Assembly (NCBI GenBank): GCA_046729255.1
Contig: JBKPGF010000078.1
Location: forward strand, 1-49,712
DNA length: 49,712 nucleotides
Direction: 5' to 3'
DNA from: PALSA-612 sp046729255
GTDB taxonomy: Bacteria; Actinomycetota; Thermoleophilia; Gaiellales; Gaiellaceae
The notes under the pieces are model-generated. The model worked only from the letters and a program-made list of their open reading frames with translations. It was not told the DNA's origin and searched no databases. Below are positions 1-8,035 of this stretch, piece by piece. Positions within the stretch are counted from its first letter, which is position 1. Each line of letters begins with the position of its first letter. A program made the translations under genes and the position numbers.

Positions 1-917
1 GTCGCCAGCGGGTTCCCGGACAACGTGCCTGCCTGGTAGACGTCGCCCACCGGCGCGAGTTGCTCCATCAGCTCGGAGGGGCCGCCGAACGCACCGAGCG
101 GAAGACCGCCGCCGACGATCTTCCCGAGCACCGTAAGGTCCGGCGTGATACCGAACAGCTCCTGGGCGCCGCCGCGTGCGACGCGAAAGCCCGTAATCAC
201 CTCGTCGAAGACCAGAAGCGCGCCGGCGTCGTCGCATCGTGTTCGCAGCGCGTCGAGGAAGCCGGGCTCGGGCGGGACGACGCCCATGTTCCCGGCCACC
301 GGCTCGACGATCACGCAAGCAAGGGTCCCGCCGTAGCGCGCGAACGCCTCATCCACCGCACCGGCGTCGTTGAAGGGACAGACGATCGTGTCCGCCGCCG
401 CGGTCGCGGGAACGCCCGGCGTGGAGGGGATGCCGAGGGTGGCGACGCCGGATCCTGCGGCCGCCAGCAGCGCGTCGGCGTGGCCGTGGTAGCAGCCGGA
501 GAACTTCAGCACCCGGTCGTGGCCCGTCGCGCCGCGTGCAAGCCGGATCGCGCTCATAGCCGCCTCGGTCCCCGACGAGACGAGCCGCACCTGCTCGATC
601 GACGGCACGGCTGCCGCGATCTCGGCTGCCAGCTCAACCTCGGCTTCCGTCGGTGCGCCGAACGTCGTTCCCTTTGCGGCCGCGTCCATGACCGCAGCGA
701 CGGTGTCCTCGTCGGCGTGGCCGAAGATGAGCGGCCCCCACGACATGACCCAGTCGATGTAGCGCGTCCCGTCGACGTCCTCGATGAATGCGCCCTCACC
801 GCGCTCCATGAACACGGGCTCGTCGAGACCCACGGCACGCATGGCGCGGATCGGCGAATTGACGCCGCCGGGGATGACCGCCGTCGCCCGCCGCCAGAGC
901 TCCGACTGCGTCCTCAC
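1..917 (-). CDS. hemL: Glutamate-1-semialdehyde 2,1-aminomutase (3' end cut by window)
   Basis: PLP-dependent enzyme that converts glutamate-1-semialdehyde to 5-aminolevulinate in the C5 route to tetrapyrroles. My reverse-strand translation gives 305 codons that begin VRTQSELWRRATAVIPGGVN, the usual HemL N-terminus. They continue through a substrate-site SSGTEAAMSAIRLAR segment, a CYHGHAD segment, the FDEVITGFR aspartate motif and LGKIVGGGLPLG, whose lysine (residue 266) is the Schiff-base lysine. The start is a GTG that overlaps the hemB stop by 4 bp (GTGA), so the two genes are translationally coupled. The C-terminal third lies outside the window. Identity is firm from the motifs. Confidence 0.95.
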   Translation of the reverse strand, partial: MRTQSELWRRATAVIPGGVNSPIRAMRAVGLDEPVFMERGEGAFIEDVDGTRYIDWVMSWGPLIFGHADEDTVAAVMDAAAKGTTFGAPTEAEVELAAEIAAAVPSIEQVRLVSSGTEAAMSAIRLARGATGHDRVLKFSGCYHGHADALLAAAGSGVATLGIPSTPGVPATAAADTIVCPFNDAGAVDEAFARYGGTLACVIVEPVAGNMGVVPPEPGFLDALRTRCDDAGALLVFDEVITGFRVARGGAQELFGITPDLTVLGKIVGGGLPLGAFGGPSELMEQLAPVGDVYQAGTLSGNPLA

Positions 918-1873
918 AGCCACGCCGCCGCCTCCTTCGCCCAATAGGAGATGACGATGTCGGCCCCGGCGCGGCGCACGGCTGTCAGGCCCTCGAGCGC
1001 GGCACGTTGCTCATCGAGATGGCCGGCGGCGGCGGCTGCCTTCATCATCGCGTACTCGCCGGAGACGCTGTACGCCGCAAGCGGGGCGTCGAAACGGTCG
1101 CGGACGGCACGGATGACGTCGAGGTAGGGCAGCGCCGGCTTCACCATGAGCATGTCGGCGCCCTCGGCGAGATCGAGCTCGCACTCACGCAGCGCCTCGC
1201 GGACGTTCGCGGGATCCATCTGGTACGAGGCCCGATCGCCGAACGCCGGCGTGGAGTCTGCGGCCTCACGGAAAGGGCCGTAAAAGGCCGAGGCGTACTT
1301 CGCCGAGTAGGCGACGATCGCCGTCTGGCCGAAGTCGGCGTCGTCGAGCGCCTCGCGGATCGCGCCGACGCGGCCATCCATCATGTCGCTAGGGCAGACG
1401 GCGTCGGCGCCCGCGTCGGCATGGCTGACCGCGACGCGCGCCAGAAGGTCGAGCGTCGCATCGTTGGCGATCTCCCCGTCCTCGACAACGCCGCAATGGC
1501 CGTGGGTCGTGTACGCGCAGAGACAGACGTCAGTGAGCAAGAGGAGCTCCGGAAAGCGTGGCCTCAGCGCCCGCAGCGCCGCTTGCACGGCGCCGTCCTC
1601 CGCCCACGCACCGGACGCCTCGTCGTCCTTCTCCTCGGGAATACCGAACAGCAGCAGCGCTGGGATCCCCAGGCCGACGAGTTCCTCCACCTCGCGGAGA
1701 AGACCTTCGACCGTGTGGCGCCCGAGCGCAGGCAACTGCTCGTTCACGAGCGGCTCGGGGGCCACGAACACGGGCTGGACGAGGTCGTCCACGCTCAGAC
1801 GTATTTCGCGCACGAGCTGGCGCAGCGCCGGCGAGCGGCGAAGCCGCCGGAGACGGGTGGCCGGGAAGCTCAC
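914..1873 (-). CDS. hemB: Porphobilinogen synthase (5-aminolevulinate dehydratase)
   Basis: Condenses two 5-aminolevulinate molecules to porphobilinogen, the step after HemL. The 319-residue protein has the usual family length. The cysteine-rich metal site DVCLCAYTTHGHCG spans residues 115-128 (Cys117, Cys119, Cys127), which marks the zinc-dependent class. The two active-site lysines are Lys192 (in YSAKYASAFYGPFR) and Lys245 (in MVKPALPY). Translation starts at a GTG, and no better start is visible in the 41-bp gap to the divergent gene at 1915. hemL follows with a 4-bp overlap. The catalytic residues are intact, so the call is secure. Confidence 0.96.
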   Translation of the reverse strand: MSFPATRLRRLRRSPALRQLVREIRLSVDDLVQPVFVAPEPLVNEQLPALGRHTVEGLLREVEELVGLGIPALLLFGIPEEKDDEASGAWAEDGAVQAALRALRPRFPELLLLTDVCLCAYTTHGHCGVVEDGEIANDATLDLLARVAVSHADAGADAVCPSDMMDGRVGAIREALDDADFGQTAIVAYSAKYASAFYGPFREAADSTPAFGDRASYQMDPANVREALRECELDLAEGADMLMVKPALPYLDVIRAVRDRFDAPLAAYSVSGEYAMMKAAAAAGHLDEQRAALEGLTAVRRAGADIVISYWAKEAAAWL

Positions 1874-1914
1874 GGTGGAAAGAGTACGCGGCCGCGGCTG
1901 CTACGTTGCGTTCG

Positions 1915-2688
1915 ATGGCCTCGCCACGCGCCTACTCGGGGCCGCTGAGCGAGCGCGCCGCAAGACGCCGCCGCAGCCGCACAACGAGACGGTGGACGAT
2001 CGTCGCGCTGCTCGTCGGCACGGCGCTCGTCGTGACGATTCTCCTCGCAGCCTTCAGCTCACCCTCGCCGGTGCAGGCCTGCGTGTCGAGCGACCCGGCG
2101 CTGCTCGAGACCGGCCGCCCGCTGCCGCACGTCATCGCGTTCCAGGGCGACGTACGCATTCAGCTGCCGATCTCGTGCGGGTCCGTGACAGCGCTCGGCT
2201 ATCACGGCTCCAGTGGCAATGCGCTGCCGCTCGAGCCAGTCGGCCGCCAGGCGAACGAGGGGATCTTCTCCCGCATCGTCCACCGGCTGACGGGTGACGA
2301 GACCAGCCGGATTACGTACTACGAGCTCAGCGGAGGCACGGGTCCGCGCACGGGTGCGCTAGATGTCGGCGCACCGGCCGGCACCGCCGTCTACGCGCCG
2401 GTGGACGGCACCGTCGTCAGCATCCGAGACGTCGTCATGGACGGCAAGCGGCGCGGCCATCGCATCGACGTCGTGCCGAACGACGCGCCCTCAGTCGTCG
2501 TGTCGATTCGCCGGCTGCGCGCCGACCCCGCGCTCACGGTCGGCTCGCCGGTCACGTCCGGGACGTCGAAGATCGGCATCGTGCTCGACCTCTCGAAGGC
2601 CGAGGAGCAGGCGCTGGCCGACGTCACGAACGACCCCGGCAACCACGTGACGATCGAAGTCCGGCCGGCCGCGAACCTCGGTCCATGA
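1915..2688 (+). CDS. Membrane-anchored extracytoplasmic protein with degenerate M23/LytM-like domain
   Basis: The protein has 257 residues: a basic N-terminus (residues 14-27), one transmembrane helix (about 28-48) and an outside domain. The C-terminal half has the look of a LytM/M23 beta-sheet fold: TGALDVGAPAGTAVYAPVDG, followed by strands and a GxxxG-poor tail. Catalytic M23 enzymes have HxxxD at the first position, and here the histidine is replaced (TGALDV). No clear HxH follows. It is therefore probably a non-catalytic M23-like or peptidoglycan-binding protein. Two cysteines (about residues 56 and 90) may form a disulfide outside the cell. I chose the ATG at 1915 because the codons upstream in this frame read antisense to hemB. 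The function is inferred only. Confidence 0.7.
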   Translation: MASPRAYSGPLSERAARRRRSRTTRRWTIVALLVGTALVVTILLAAFSSPSPVQACVSSDPALLETGRPLPHVIAFQGDVRIQLPISCGSVTALGYHGSSGNALPLEPVGRQANEGIFSRIVHRLTGDETSRITYYELSGGTGPRTGALDVGAPAGTAVYAPVDGTVVSIRDVVMDGKRRGHRIDVVPNDAPSVVVSIRRLRADPALTVGSPVTSGTSKIGIVLDLSKAEEQALADVTNDPGNHVTIEVRPAANLGP

Positions 2689-2689
2689 G

Positions 2690-2865
2690 ATGAGTGAACG
2701 AAAATTGACCGGCAAGCCGTGGCACCGCCGGTTGGCGCATCTGACGCGTCGCCTAAGTCCACGCTCGCCCTTGCCCGTACCCTGCGGGTACGCGCTGCGG
2801 ACGATCGCGGCCTCATGCTCGGTCAGGCTGCACCCCCGGCGGCACCACACTTTCCGCTCAATCAT
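2690..2865. repeat. Imperfect inverted-repeat spacer with central hairpin
   Basis: This is the gap between the M23-like gene and the phosphodiesterase gene. Positions 2690-2707 match the reverse complement of 2848-2865 at 14 of 18 bases, and 2720-2731 match 2836-2847 at 10 of 12. A perfect GTACCC-TGC-GGGTAC hairpin (2777-2791, extendable by one pair) lies near the centre. The layout resembles a small non-autonomous inverted-repeat element or a long structured leader. Short open frames on both strands are present but look like by-products of the repeat. Confidence 0.4.
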
Positions 2866-2868
2866 CCA

Positions 2869-3648
2869 GTGAGAATCGTCTTCGTCGCCGACGTCTTCGG
2901 CCCGCCGGGTCGGGAGGCCGTCGAGTCGCGGCTACCAGGCCTGCGCGAAGAGCTGGGAGCGGCGCTGGCCGTCGTGAACGGCGAGAACGTCGCCGACGGG
3001 AGAGGCATCACGCCTCGGCTCGCCGATCGCCTGCTCGCCTCGGGCGCGGACGTCGTGACCCTCGGCAACCACACATGGGCGCGTGACGGCATGGGGCCGT
3101 ATCTCGACGCCTCGGATCGGGTGGTCCGGCCCGCGAATCTCGCGAGCTCGGCCCCCGGCCGCGCGCTGGCCGTCGTCGAGGCGGCGGACGGCACGCAGGT
3201 GGCCGTCTGCAACGTCCTGGGACAGCTGTTCCTCGACGTCCCGGTGGGTCCGTTCGAGGTGCTCGACCGCCTGGTCGAGGAGGCGCGCAGTCGCGCCCCT
3301 GTCGTGCTCGTCGACTTTCACGCGGAGGCGACGAGCGAGAAGATGGCGGTCGCGCGCTGGCTGGATGGCCGTGTGACCGCCGTCATCGGCACGCACACGC
3401 ACGTGCAGACGGCGGATGCACGCGTTCAGCCCGGGGGTACCGCGGCCATCTCCGATGCGGGGATGACGGGCCCGCACGACTCCGTGATCGGGGTCGAGGC
3501 CGACCTCGCCATTCAGCGCATGCGCACCGGAATTCCCGTGCGCTTCAAGCCCGCCAAGGGCGGCGTCCGGCTGGAGGGCGTTGTCCTCGATTGCGACCCG
3601 GCGACGGGTCTTGCGACCACCATCGAGCCGCTGCGCGTCGAGCTCTAG
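2869..3648 (+). CDS. YmdB/TIGR00282-family metallophosphoesterase
   Basis: Calcineurin-like phosphoesterase of the YmdB group, whose characterised members hydrolyse 2',3'-cyclic AMP and influence RNase Y-related RNA metabolism. The 259-residue protein shows the dimetal motifs in order: RIVFVADVFG near the N-terminus, VVNGENVADGRG, TLGNHTW, VDFHAEATSEK and GTHTHVQTADA. These match the family in spacing and the length is normal. The GTG at 2869 places the conserved RIVFVADV at residue 2, so the longer in-frame extension is rejected. Unlike many relatives, rny does not sit directly upstream in this window. A hairpin at the stop ends the unit before the convergent regulator. Confidence 0.88.
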   Translation: MRIVFVADVFGPPGREAVESRLPGLREELGAALAVVNGENVADGRGITPRLADRLLASGADVVTLGNHTWARDGMGPYLDASDRVVRPANLASSAPGRALAVVEAADGTQVAVCNVLGQLFLDVPVGPFEVLDRLVEEARSRAPVVLVDFHAEATSEKMAVARWLDGRVTAVIGTHTHVQTADARVQPGGTAAISDAGMTGPHDSVIGVEADLAIQRMRTGIPVRFKPAKGGVRLEGVVLDCDPATGLATTIEPLRVEL

Positions 3649-3664
3649 GAGGGACAGGCCCTCC
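3648..3664. terminator. Bidirectional terminator-like hairpin
   Basis: Perfect 6-bp stem GGAGGG / CCCTCC with a 5-nt loop. It lies between the convergent stops of the YmdB-like gene and the response regulator. No strong T-run follows on either side, so efficiency is uncertain. Confidence 0.55.
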
Positions 3665-3665
3665 T

Positions 3666-4364
3666 CTACACCTTCGGTACAGGCTCGAGCTTGTAGCCGA
3701 CGCCGTAGCGCGTCTGGATGAAGGTGTGACGCGAGGCGCGGCTATCGACCTTCTCCCGAAGGCGACGCACGAAGACATCGACTGTGCGGTCGCGATGCGA
3801 CTGCCGACGTCCCCACAGACGCTGCAGCAGCTCGTCCCGCGTAACGACGCGGCCGCGCTCGAGCGCGAGCGCGTACAGGAGCCGGAACTCGGTTGGCGTC
3901 AGCACCGCGCTCTCACCGTCCACAAAGGCTTGCACCTCGCCCGGGTCGATGCGGAGCTCCTCGATCTCGATCGGCTCACCGCGCACGATCTCCTGCGGAC
4001 GGGTGCCGCGACGCGCCTGCGCATGGACGCGGGCGACGAGCTCCTTCATGGAGAACGGTTTGACGAGATAGTCATCCGCGCCGATCTCGAGCGCGTGCAC
4101 GCGGTCGTGCTCGGCTCCGCGTGCGCTGACGACAACGATCGGCGTCCCGATGCCCTCCGCGCGGGCCGTCTCCAGTACGTCCCAGCCATCCCGCCGGGGA
4201 AGCATGAGGTCGAGCACGCATACGTCGGGGATCTCGTACCTCAGCCTGGCGAGCCCTTGCTCGCCGCTCGAGACAGCCGACGCGTCGAAACCCGCCGCCT
4301 CCAGATGCTGCACCATGCCGTCGGCAATGATGTCGTCGTCCTCGACGATCAGGACCTTCGCCAT
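3666..4364 (-). CDS. OmpR/PhoB-type response regulator, probable phosphate regulator (PhoP/PhoB/RegX3-like)
   Basis: Two-component regulator of 232 residues. The receiver domain (1-118) has acidic residues EDDD at 8-11, phospho-acceptor Asp52 in VLDLMLP, the Ser80 switch residue and Lys102 in DDYLVKPF. A winged-helix DNA-binding domain (about 135-228) follows, with LTPTEFRLL and the YGVGYKLE wing. It is divergent from a sensor kinase, and its upstream gap holds a triple 11-nt PHO box. The same repeats precede pstS1 and pstS2, so it most likely activates the phosphate genes and its own expression. An AGGAG sits a few bases before the ATG. The phosphate role is inferred from context rather than sequence alone. 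Confidence 0.9.
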   Translation of the reverse strand: MAKVLIVEDDDIIADGMVQHLEAAGFDASAVSSGEQGLARLRYEIPDVCVLDLMLPRRDGWDVLETARAEGIGTPIVVVSARGAEHDRVHALEIGADDYLVKPFSMKELVARVHAQARRGTRPQEIVRGEPIEIEELRIDPGEVQAFVDGESAVLTPTEFRLLYALALERGRVVTRDELLQRLWGRRQSHRDRTVDVFVRRLREKVDSRASRHTFIQTRYGVGYKLEPVPKV

Positions 4365-4400
4365 GCGCTCCTACGATAGTCGCGTGGGCTGCAGCGATTT

Positions 4401-4433
4401 GGTGAACAGCCGGTGAACAGGCGGTGAAAGCCT
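4401..4433 (-). promoter_or_regulatory. PHO box, three 11-nt direct repeats (regulator/kinase divergent region)
   Basis: Read toward the regulator, three consecutive 11-mers end in TTTCACC, GTTCACC and GTTCACC (4433-4423, 4422-4412, 4411-4401). This 11-nt periodicity with a GTTCACC core matches the PhoP-binding PHO box known from Streptomyces. The last repeat ends 36 nt before the regulator ATG. A TATCGT-like -10 lies between, so the arrangement suits activation of the regulator gene. The third repeat also contains the GTG start of the divergent kinase. Confidence 0.75.
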
Positions 4434-5398
4434 GGCGTCGCCGGCGCCCCGACACGCCCGAAGACCTTGGACGGCTGCGGCTCGAGGCCGACCGGTCGCG
4501 CGTGCTCGTCGAGGAGAGCCGGGAGATCGTCGTCGTCCTGGATGCCGACCGACGGGTGCTCGGCGCAAGCCGGCGTGCCCGCGAGTCACTGGAAGGGCTC
4601 GTCGAGGGAGCGCTCTTCCCAGAAGGGCTCAAGGAAGCCGGTGGCCGTGTCCCACTCGAGGTCGACTACGTGATCGACGGACGTCGGGAAACGCTGCTCT
4701 ACCTGAGCACGCCAGGTGACCTCGCTGCCTATCAGGAGCTGCGGGCCGGGTTCACGGCGGCTGTGTCACATGAGCTGCGCACGCCGCTGGCGCGCCTCCT
4801 GGCACTGCTGGAGACGGCGCTGCTCCCGGGATCCGACCGTGACGAGCTGATCGAGCAGGCACGCGGAGAGGTCGATCGCATCGGAGAGCTCATCGACGAC
4901 GTCCTCTTCCTCAGCGAGCTGGAGAGTGGCCGCGCGGTCGTCGCGCTCGGCTCGATCCGGGCGTCGCCGGTCGTCGAGCAGGCAGTCGCCAACGTCGCCG
5001 ATTCGGCCGAGCGCGCCGGAGTGCGGCTCGTCGTCGACTGCCCGGCGTCCGTCGAGGTGCCGCTGCGGCAGCGGATGCTGCAGACCGTCGTCGAGAATCT
5101 CCTCGCAAATGCTGTCCGCTATGCCGGCGAGGGGGCGACGTGCACGCTGCGTTGTGCCGACGAGGACGGCCGGGCGCTGCTCACCGTCGCCGACGACGGG
5201 GTCGGTGTGCCCGAGGCTGACCTGCCGCGACTGTTCGAGCGCTTCTACCGCGGTGACCGCGGCCGGTCGTCGCGTGGCACAGGCCTCGGCCTCGCCATCG
5301 TGAAGCATGTCGTCGCTGCCGCGGGAGGCACGGTGGAGGCCAGCCACACTCCCGGCGGAGGGCTGACGGTCGCCTGCACGCTGCCCATGCCCGGCTGA
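4424..5398 (+). CDS. Soluble PAS-containing sensor histidine kinase (PhoR/SenX3-like, no membrane helix)
   Basis: The kinase has 324 residues: a PAS-like region (about 30-100), a HisKA domain with His116 in AAVSHELRTPL, and a HATPase domain. The ATPase motifs are N-box VVENLLANAVRYA, G1 DDGVGVPEADL, F-box LFERFYRG and G2 RGTGLGLAIVKH. It is the probable partner of the divergent regulator. PhoR and SenX3 normally carry one or two N-terminal transmembrane helices, and none is visible here, so it should be cytosolic. The GTG at 4424 is the first possible start after an in-frame TGA at 4403 and lies inside the PHO box. A GTG at 4502 would also keep the PAS core. Signal input may come from PhoU or the Pst complex, as in other bacteria. 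Confidence 0.9.
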   Translation: MKAWRRRRPDTPEDLGRLRLEADRSRVLVEESREIVVVLDADRRVLGASRRARESLEGLVEGALFPEGLKEAGGRVPLEVDYVIDGRRETLLYLSTPGDLAAYQELRAGFTAAVSHELRTPLARLLALLETALLPGSDRDELIEQARGEVDRIGELIDDVLFLSELESGRAVVALGSIRASPVVEQAVANVADSAERAGVRLVVDCPASVEVPLRQRMLQTVVENLLANAVRYAGEGATCTLRCADEDGRALLTVADDGVGVPEADLPRLFERFYRGDRGRSSRGTGLGLAIVKHVVAAAGGTVEASHTPGGGLTVACTLPMPG

Positions 5399-5421
5399 CC
5401 TCTGATATACGGCCCCGGGCA

Positions 5422-6042
5422 ATGCGTATTCGCCTGACACCGCAGCGCCGGGAGTTCTTCGAGCTCCTCGCCTCCGCCTCGAGCAACTCGGTCGACATCG
5501 CTCGGCTGCTCGTCGAGCTGCTCGACCGCTTCCCCGCCGACGGCGCCGAGCTCGTGACCCAGATCAAGGAGCACGAGCACAAGGGCGACGAGGTGACGCG
5601 CGAGGTGATCGGCCTGCTCAACCGCACGTTCGTCACGCCCTTCGACCGCGACGACATCTACCGCCTCGCCCAGGCACTCGACGACATCTGCGACTTCGTG
5701 GACGACGCGGCCGATTACGTCGGCTCGTTCGGGGTGTCCGAGGTGCCCCAGCACGCGCGCGAGCAGGCAAACGTCATCCTCCAAGCGACGGTCAAGCTCG
5801 ACGAGGCCGTGCGACGACTCGACGGGTTCAAGGACTCCACAACGCAGCTCGAGGAGCTTCAGGAGCTCGAGGACACGGGCGACCGCCTCGTTCGGGATGC
5901 CGTCGGTGAGCTCTTCCGGTCGCAGAACAACGTCGTCGCGATCATCCTGTGGAAGGACATTCACGAGCGGCTCGAGGACGCAATCGACGCGTGCGAGAAC
6001 GCCGCCGACGTCCTCGAGGCGATTCTCGTCAAGAACCGGTAG
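5422..6042 (+). CDS. DUF47/PhoU-like Pit accessory protein
   Basis: All-helical, acidic protein of 206 residues with the PhoU-like repeats of the DUF47 family. Conserved stretches include IKEHEHKGDEVTREV, DRDDIYRLAQALDDICDFVDDAADY and ILWKDIHERLEDAIDACENAADV. DUF47 proteins are routinely paired with Pit transporters and are thought to gate or regulate phosphate flux. The pit gene begins 3 bp after this stop, which confirms the pairing. The gene lies 23 bp after the kinase stop, so kinase, DUF47 and pit may form one transcript. A GATATAC sequence in the short gap could give an internal -10. Confidence 0.9.
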   Translation: MRIRLTPQRREFFELLASASSNSVDIARLLVELLDRFPADGAELVTQIKEHEHKGDEVTREVIGLLNRTFVTPFDRDDIYRLAQALDDICDFVDDAADYVGSFGVSEVPQHAREQANVILQATVKLDEAVRRLDGFKDSTTQLEELQELEDTGDRLVRDAVGELFRSQNNVVAIILWKDIHERLEDAIDACENAADVLEAILVKNR

Positions 6043-6045
6043 ATC

Positions 6046-7038
6046 GTGGGCGTCGACCTCCTGTTGGTCGTCGTCATCGTGGCGGCGCTGTTCTTCGACT
6101 TCACAAACGGCTTTCACGACACGGCAAACGCCATCGCCACGTCGGTGTCGACAGGAGCGCTGACGCCGAGACAGGCCGTCATGCTGGCGGCGGTCGCCAA
6201 TCTCGTGGGCGCGTTCGTGACGACCGCCGTCGCCAAGACAGTCGGTCAGGGAATCATCGATACGGGCCTGGCGACCGAGCAGACGCTCCTGGCGGCACTG
6301 ATCGGCGCGATCACGTGGAACCTCTTCACGTGGCGGCTGGGGCTGCCCTCGAGCTCGTCGCACGCGCTGTTCGGGGGTCTCATCGGCGCTGCACTCGTTC
6401 AGTCGGGTATCGACGGTGTCGAGTGGAGCGGCATCGTGGACAAGATCGTCATCCCGGGCGTGCTCTCCCCGATCATCGGGTTCGCGGGAGCGTTCGTGCT
6501 GCTGCTGGTGATCTACTGGGCGTTCTTCCGGGTTACGCCGACGACGGGAACTCGCGTCTTTCGTGTCGGGCAGCTTTTCTCCAGCACGTGGTTCGCGTTC
6601 ACACACGGCGCCAACGACGCGCAGAAGACGATGGGCGTCATCGCGCTCGCACTCTTCCTGAACGGCTCGATCGACGAGTTCTACATCCCGACCTGGGTGA
6701 AGTTCGCCGCCGGCTTCGCCATCGCGGCAGGAACGTATGTCGGGGGCTGGAGGATCGTCCGTACCCTCGGACAAAGAGTGTTCAACATGGATCCGCCAAG
6801 CGGCTTCGCCGCTCAGACGGCTGCCGGCACGACGCTGTACTTCGCCTCGATCGCGGGCTTCCCGGTCTCGACCACGCAGTGCATCTCCGGCGCTGTCATG
6901 GGCGCAGGTGCAACGAAGCGGTTCTCGGCCGTCCGCTGGGGCGTCGCGGGCGACATTGTCATGGCCTGGGTGCTGACGATTCCCGCCGCAGCGCTCGTCG
7001 CCGCCGCGCTCTTCTGGCCGATCGAGTGGCTGTCCTGA
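6046..7038 (+). CDS. pit: Low-affinity inorganic phosphate transporter, PiT family
   Basis: Cation-coupled phosphate symporter of 330 residues with about ten hydrophobic helices. The two inverted PiT signatures are present: an N-terminal FDFTNGFHDTANAIAT and a C-terminal FAFTHGANDAQKTMGVIA. A second conserved pair, LGLPSSSSHAL and GFPVSTTQCISGAV, is typical of the family. The start is a GTG at 6046, right after the DUF47 stop. Having Pit directly upstream of the high-affinity Pst operon places both uptake systems in one locus. Only the Pst side has a visible PHO box. Confidence 0.93.
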   Translation: MGVDLLLVVVIVAALFFDFTNGFHDTANAIATSVSTGALTPRQAVMLAAVANLVGAFVTTAVAKTVGQGIIDTGLATEQTLLAALIGAITWNLFTWRLGLPSSSSHALFGGLIGAALVQSGIDGVEWSGIVDKIVIPGVLSPIIGFAGAFVLLLVIYWAFFRVTPTTGTRVFRVGQLFSSTWFAFTHGANDAQKTMGVIALALFLNGSIDEFYIPTWVKFAAGFAIAAGTYVGGWRIVRTLGQRVFNMDPPSGFAAQTAAGTTLYFASIAGFPVSTTQCISGAVMGAGATKRFSAVRWGVAGDIVMAWVLTIPAAALVAAALFWPIEWLS

Positions 7039-7040
7039 GC

Positions 7041-7073
7041 GTTCACAAGATCGTCACCAGCCCGTAACCAGCC
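7041..7073 (+). promoter_or_regulatory. PHO box upstream of pstS1
   Basis: Three contiguous 11-mers begin GTTCACA, CGTCACC and CGTAACC (7041, 7052, 7063), reading toward pstS1. Spacing and core match the boxes at 4401 and 11352. The box starts 3 bp after the pit stop and ends 41 bp before the pstS1 GTG, so the pst operon has its own phosphate-controlled promoter. Confidence 0.75.
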
Positions 7074-7114
7074 CGATCCCCAAATGACGCATCGCCGTCG
7101 AGAGACTGGGCGGC

Positions 7115-8035
7115 GTGCGTAGCGCACTCGTCATTGGCCTGCTCGCAGCGGCGCTCGCCGCCGGCTGCGGCGGTGGCGGCGGTGGTCAGACGATCCTCGC
7201 CGACGGCTCGAGCACGGTGGGCCCGTTCACGACCCGCGCGGCGGAGAACTTCAAGCAGCAGAACCCGGAGGTCGACGTCACCGTGGGCATCTCGGGCACG
7301 GGCGGCGGCTTCGAGCGCTTTTGCCAGGGCGAGACCGACCTCTCCGACGCCTCTCGGCCGATCGACGAGGAAGACGAGAACGAGGCGCCGGCATGCGCGG
7401 ACGCCGGGATCGAGTACGTCGAGCTGCCGGTCGCGAACGATGCGCTGACGGTCGTCGTCAACCCCGAGAACGACTGGGCGACATGCCTGACCGTGGAGCA
7501 GCTGAAAGCGATCTGGCAGCCTGGCTCGACGATCAAGAACTGGCAGGACGTCGACCCGAGCTTCCCCGACGAGCCGCTGCGCCTCTACGGGCCGGGCACC
7601 GACTCGGGCACGTTCGACTACTTCACCGCTGAGATCGTCGGCGAGGAGGGCGAAAGCCGGGCGGACTACCAGGCCTCGGAGGACGACAACGTCACCCTCG
7701 AAGGCGTCTCCGGCGACAGAGGAGGACTCGGATACTTCGGCTTCTCTTACTTCGAGGAGAACCAGGACAAGGTGAAGGCTGTAGAAGTCGACAACGGCAA
7801 CGGGTGCGTGGCGCCGTCCGTCGAGACTGCGCAGGGCGGCACGTATGCGCCACTCTCACGCCCGCTGTTCGTATACGCGAAGACGAGCTCGCTCGAACGC
7901 GACGAGGTCGCCGAGTTCCTCACATACATGATCGATAACGGCGCCGAGATTGCCGAGCAGGCCCGATTCGTGCCGCTCACGTCCGCGCAGCTCGCCGACG
8001 CCAAGGCCAAGCTCGACGCCGCGCTCGGCACCTAA
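7115..8035 (+). CDS. pstS: Phosphate ABC transporter substrate-binding lipoprotein PstS1
   Basis: Periplasmic-type binding protein of 306 residues that delivers phosphate to PstCA. The N-terminus is a lipoprotein signal with lipobox LAAGC (lipidated Cys18) followed by a glycine linker. Binding-site segments include DGSSTVGPFTT, GISGTGGGFERFCQGETDLSDASR and YGPGTDSGTFDYF. Four cysteines (in RFC, PAC, TCLT and NGC) are conserved with the second PstS at 11458 and may form disulfides. The start is a GTG, consistent with the short signal sequence. The stop overlaps the pstC start by 1 bp. Confidence 0.95.
   Translation: MRSALVIGLLAAALAAGCGGGGGGQTILADGSSTVGPFTTRAAENFKQQNPEVDVTVGISGTGGGFERFCQGETDLSDASRPIDEEDENEAPACADAGIEYVELPVANDALTVVVNPENDWATCLTVEQLKAIWQPGSTIKNWQDVDPSFPDEPLRLYGPGTDSGTFDYFTAEIVGEEGESRADYQASEDDNVTLEGVSGDRGGLGYFGFSYFEENQDKVKAVEVDNGNGCVAPSVETAQGGTYAPLSRPLFVYAKTSSLERDEVAEFLTYMIDNGAEIAEQARFVPLTSAQLADAKAKLDAALGT

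Noticed and set aside
2690..2872. 60-codon plus-strand frame and an opposing frame in the spacer before the phosphodiesterase
   Set aside because: Both start in the inverted-repeat ends, which explains their similar first codons. No conserved protein pattern is visible.
5245..6774. 509-codon open frame on the minus strand across the kinase, DUF47 and pit genes
   Set aside because: The composition is Arg, Asp and Glu rich without domains, and it opposes three well-supported genes.
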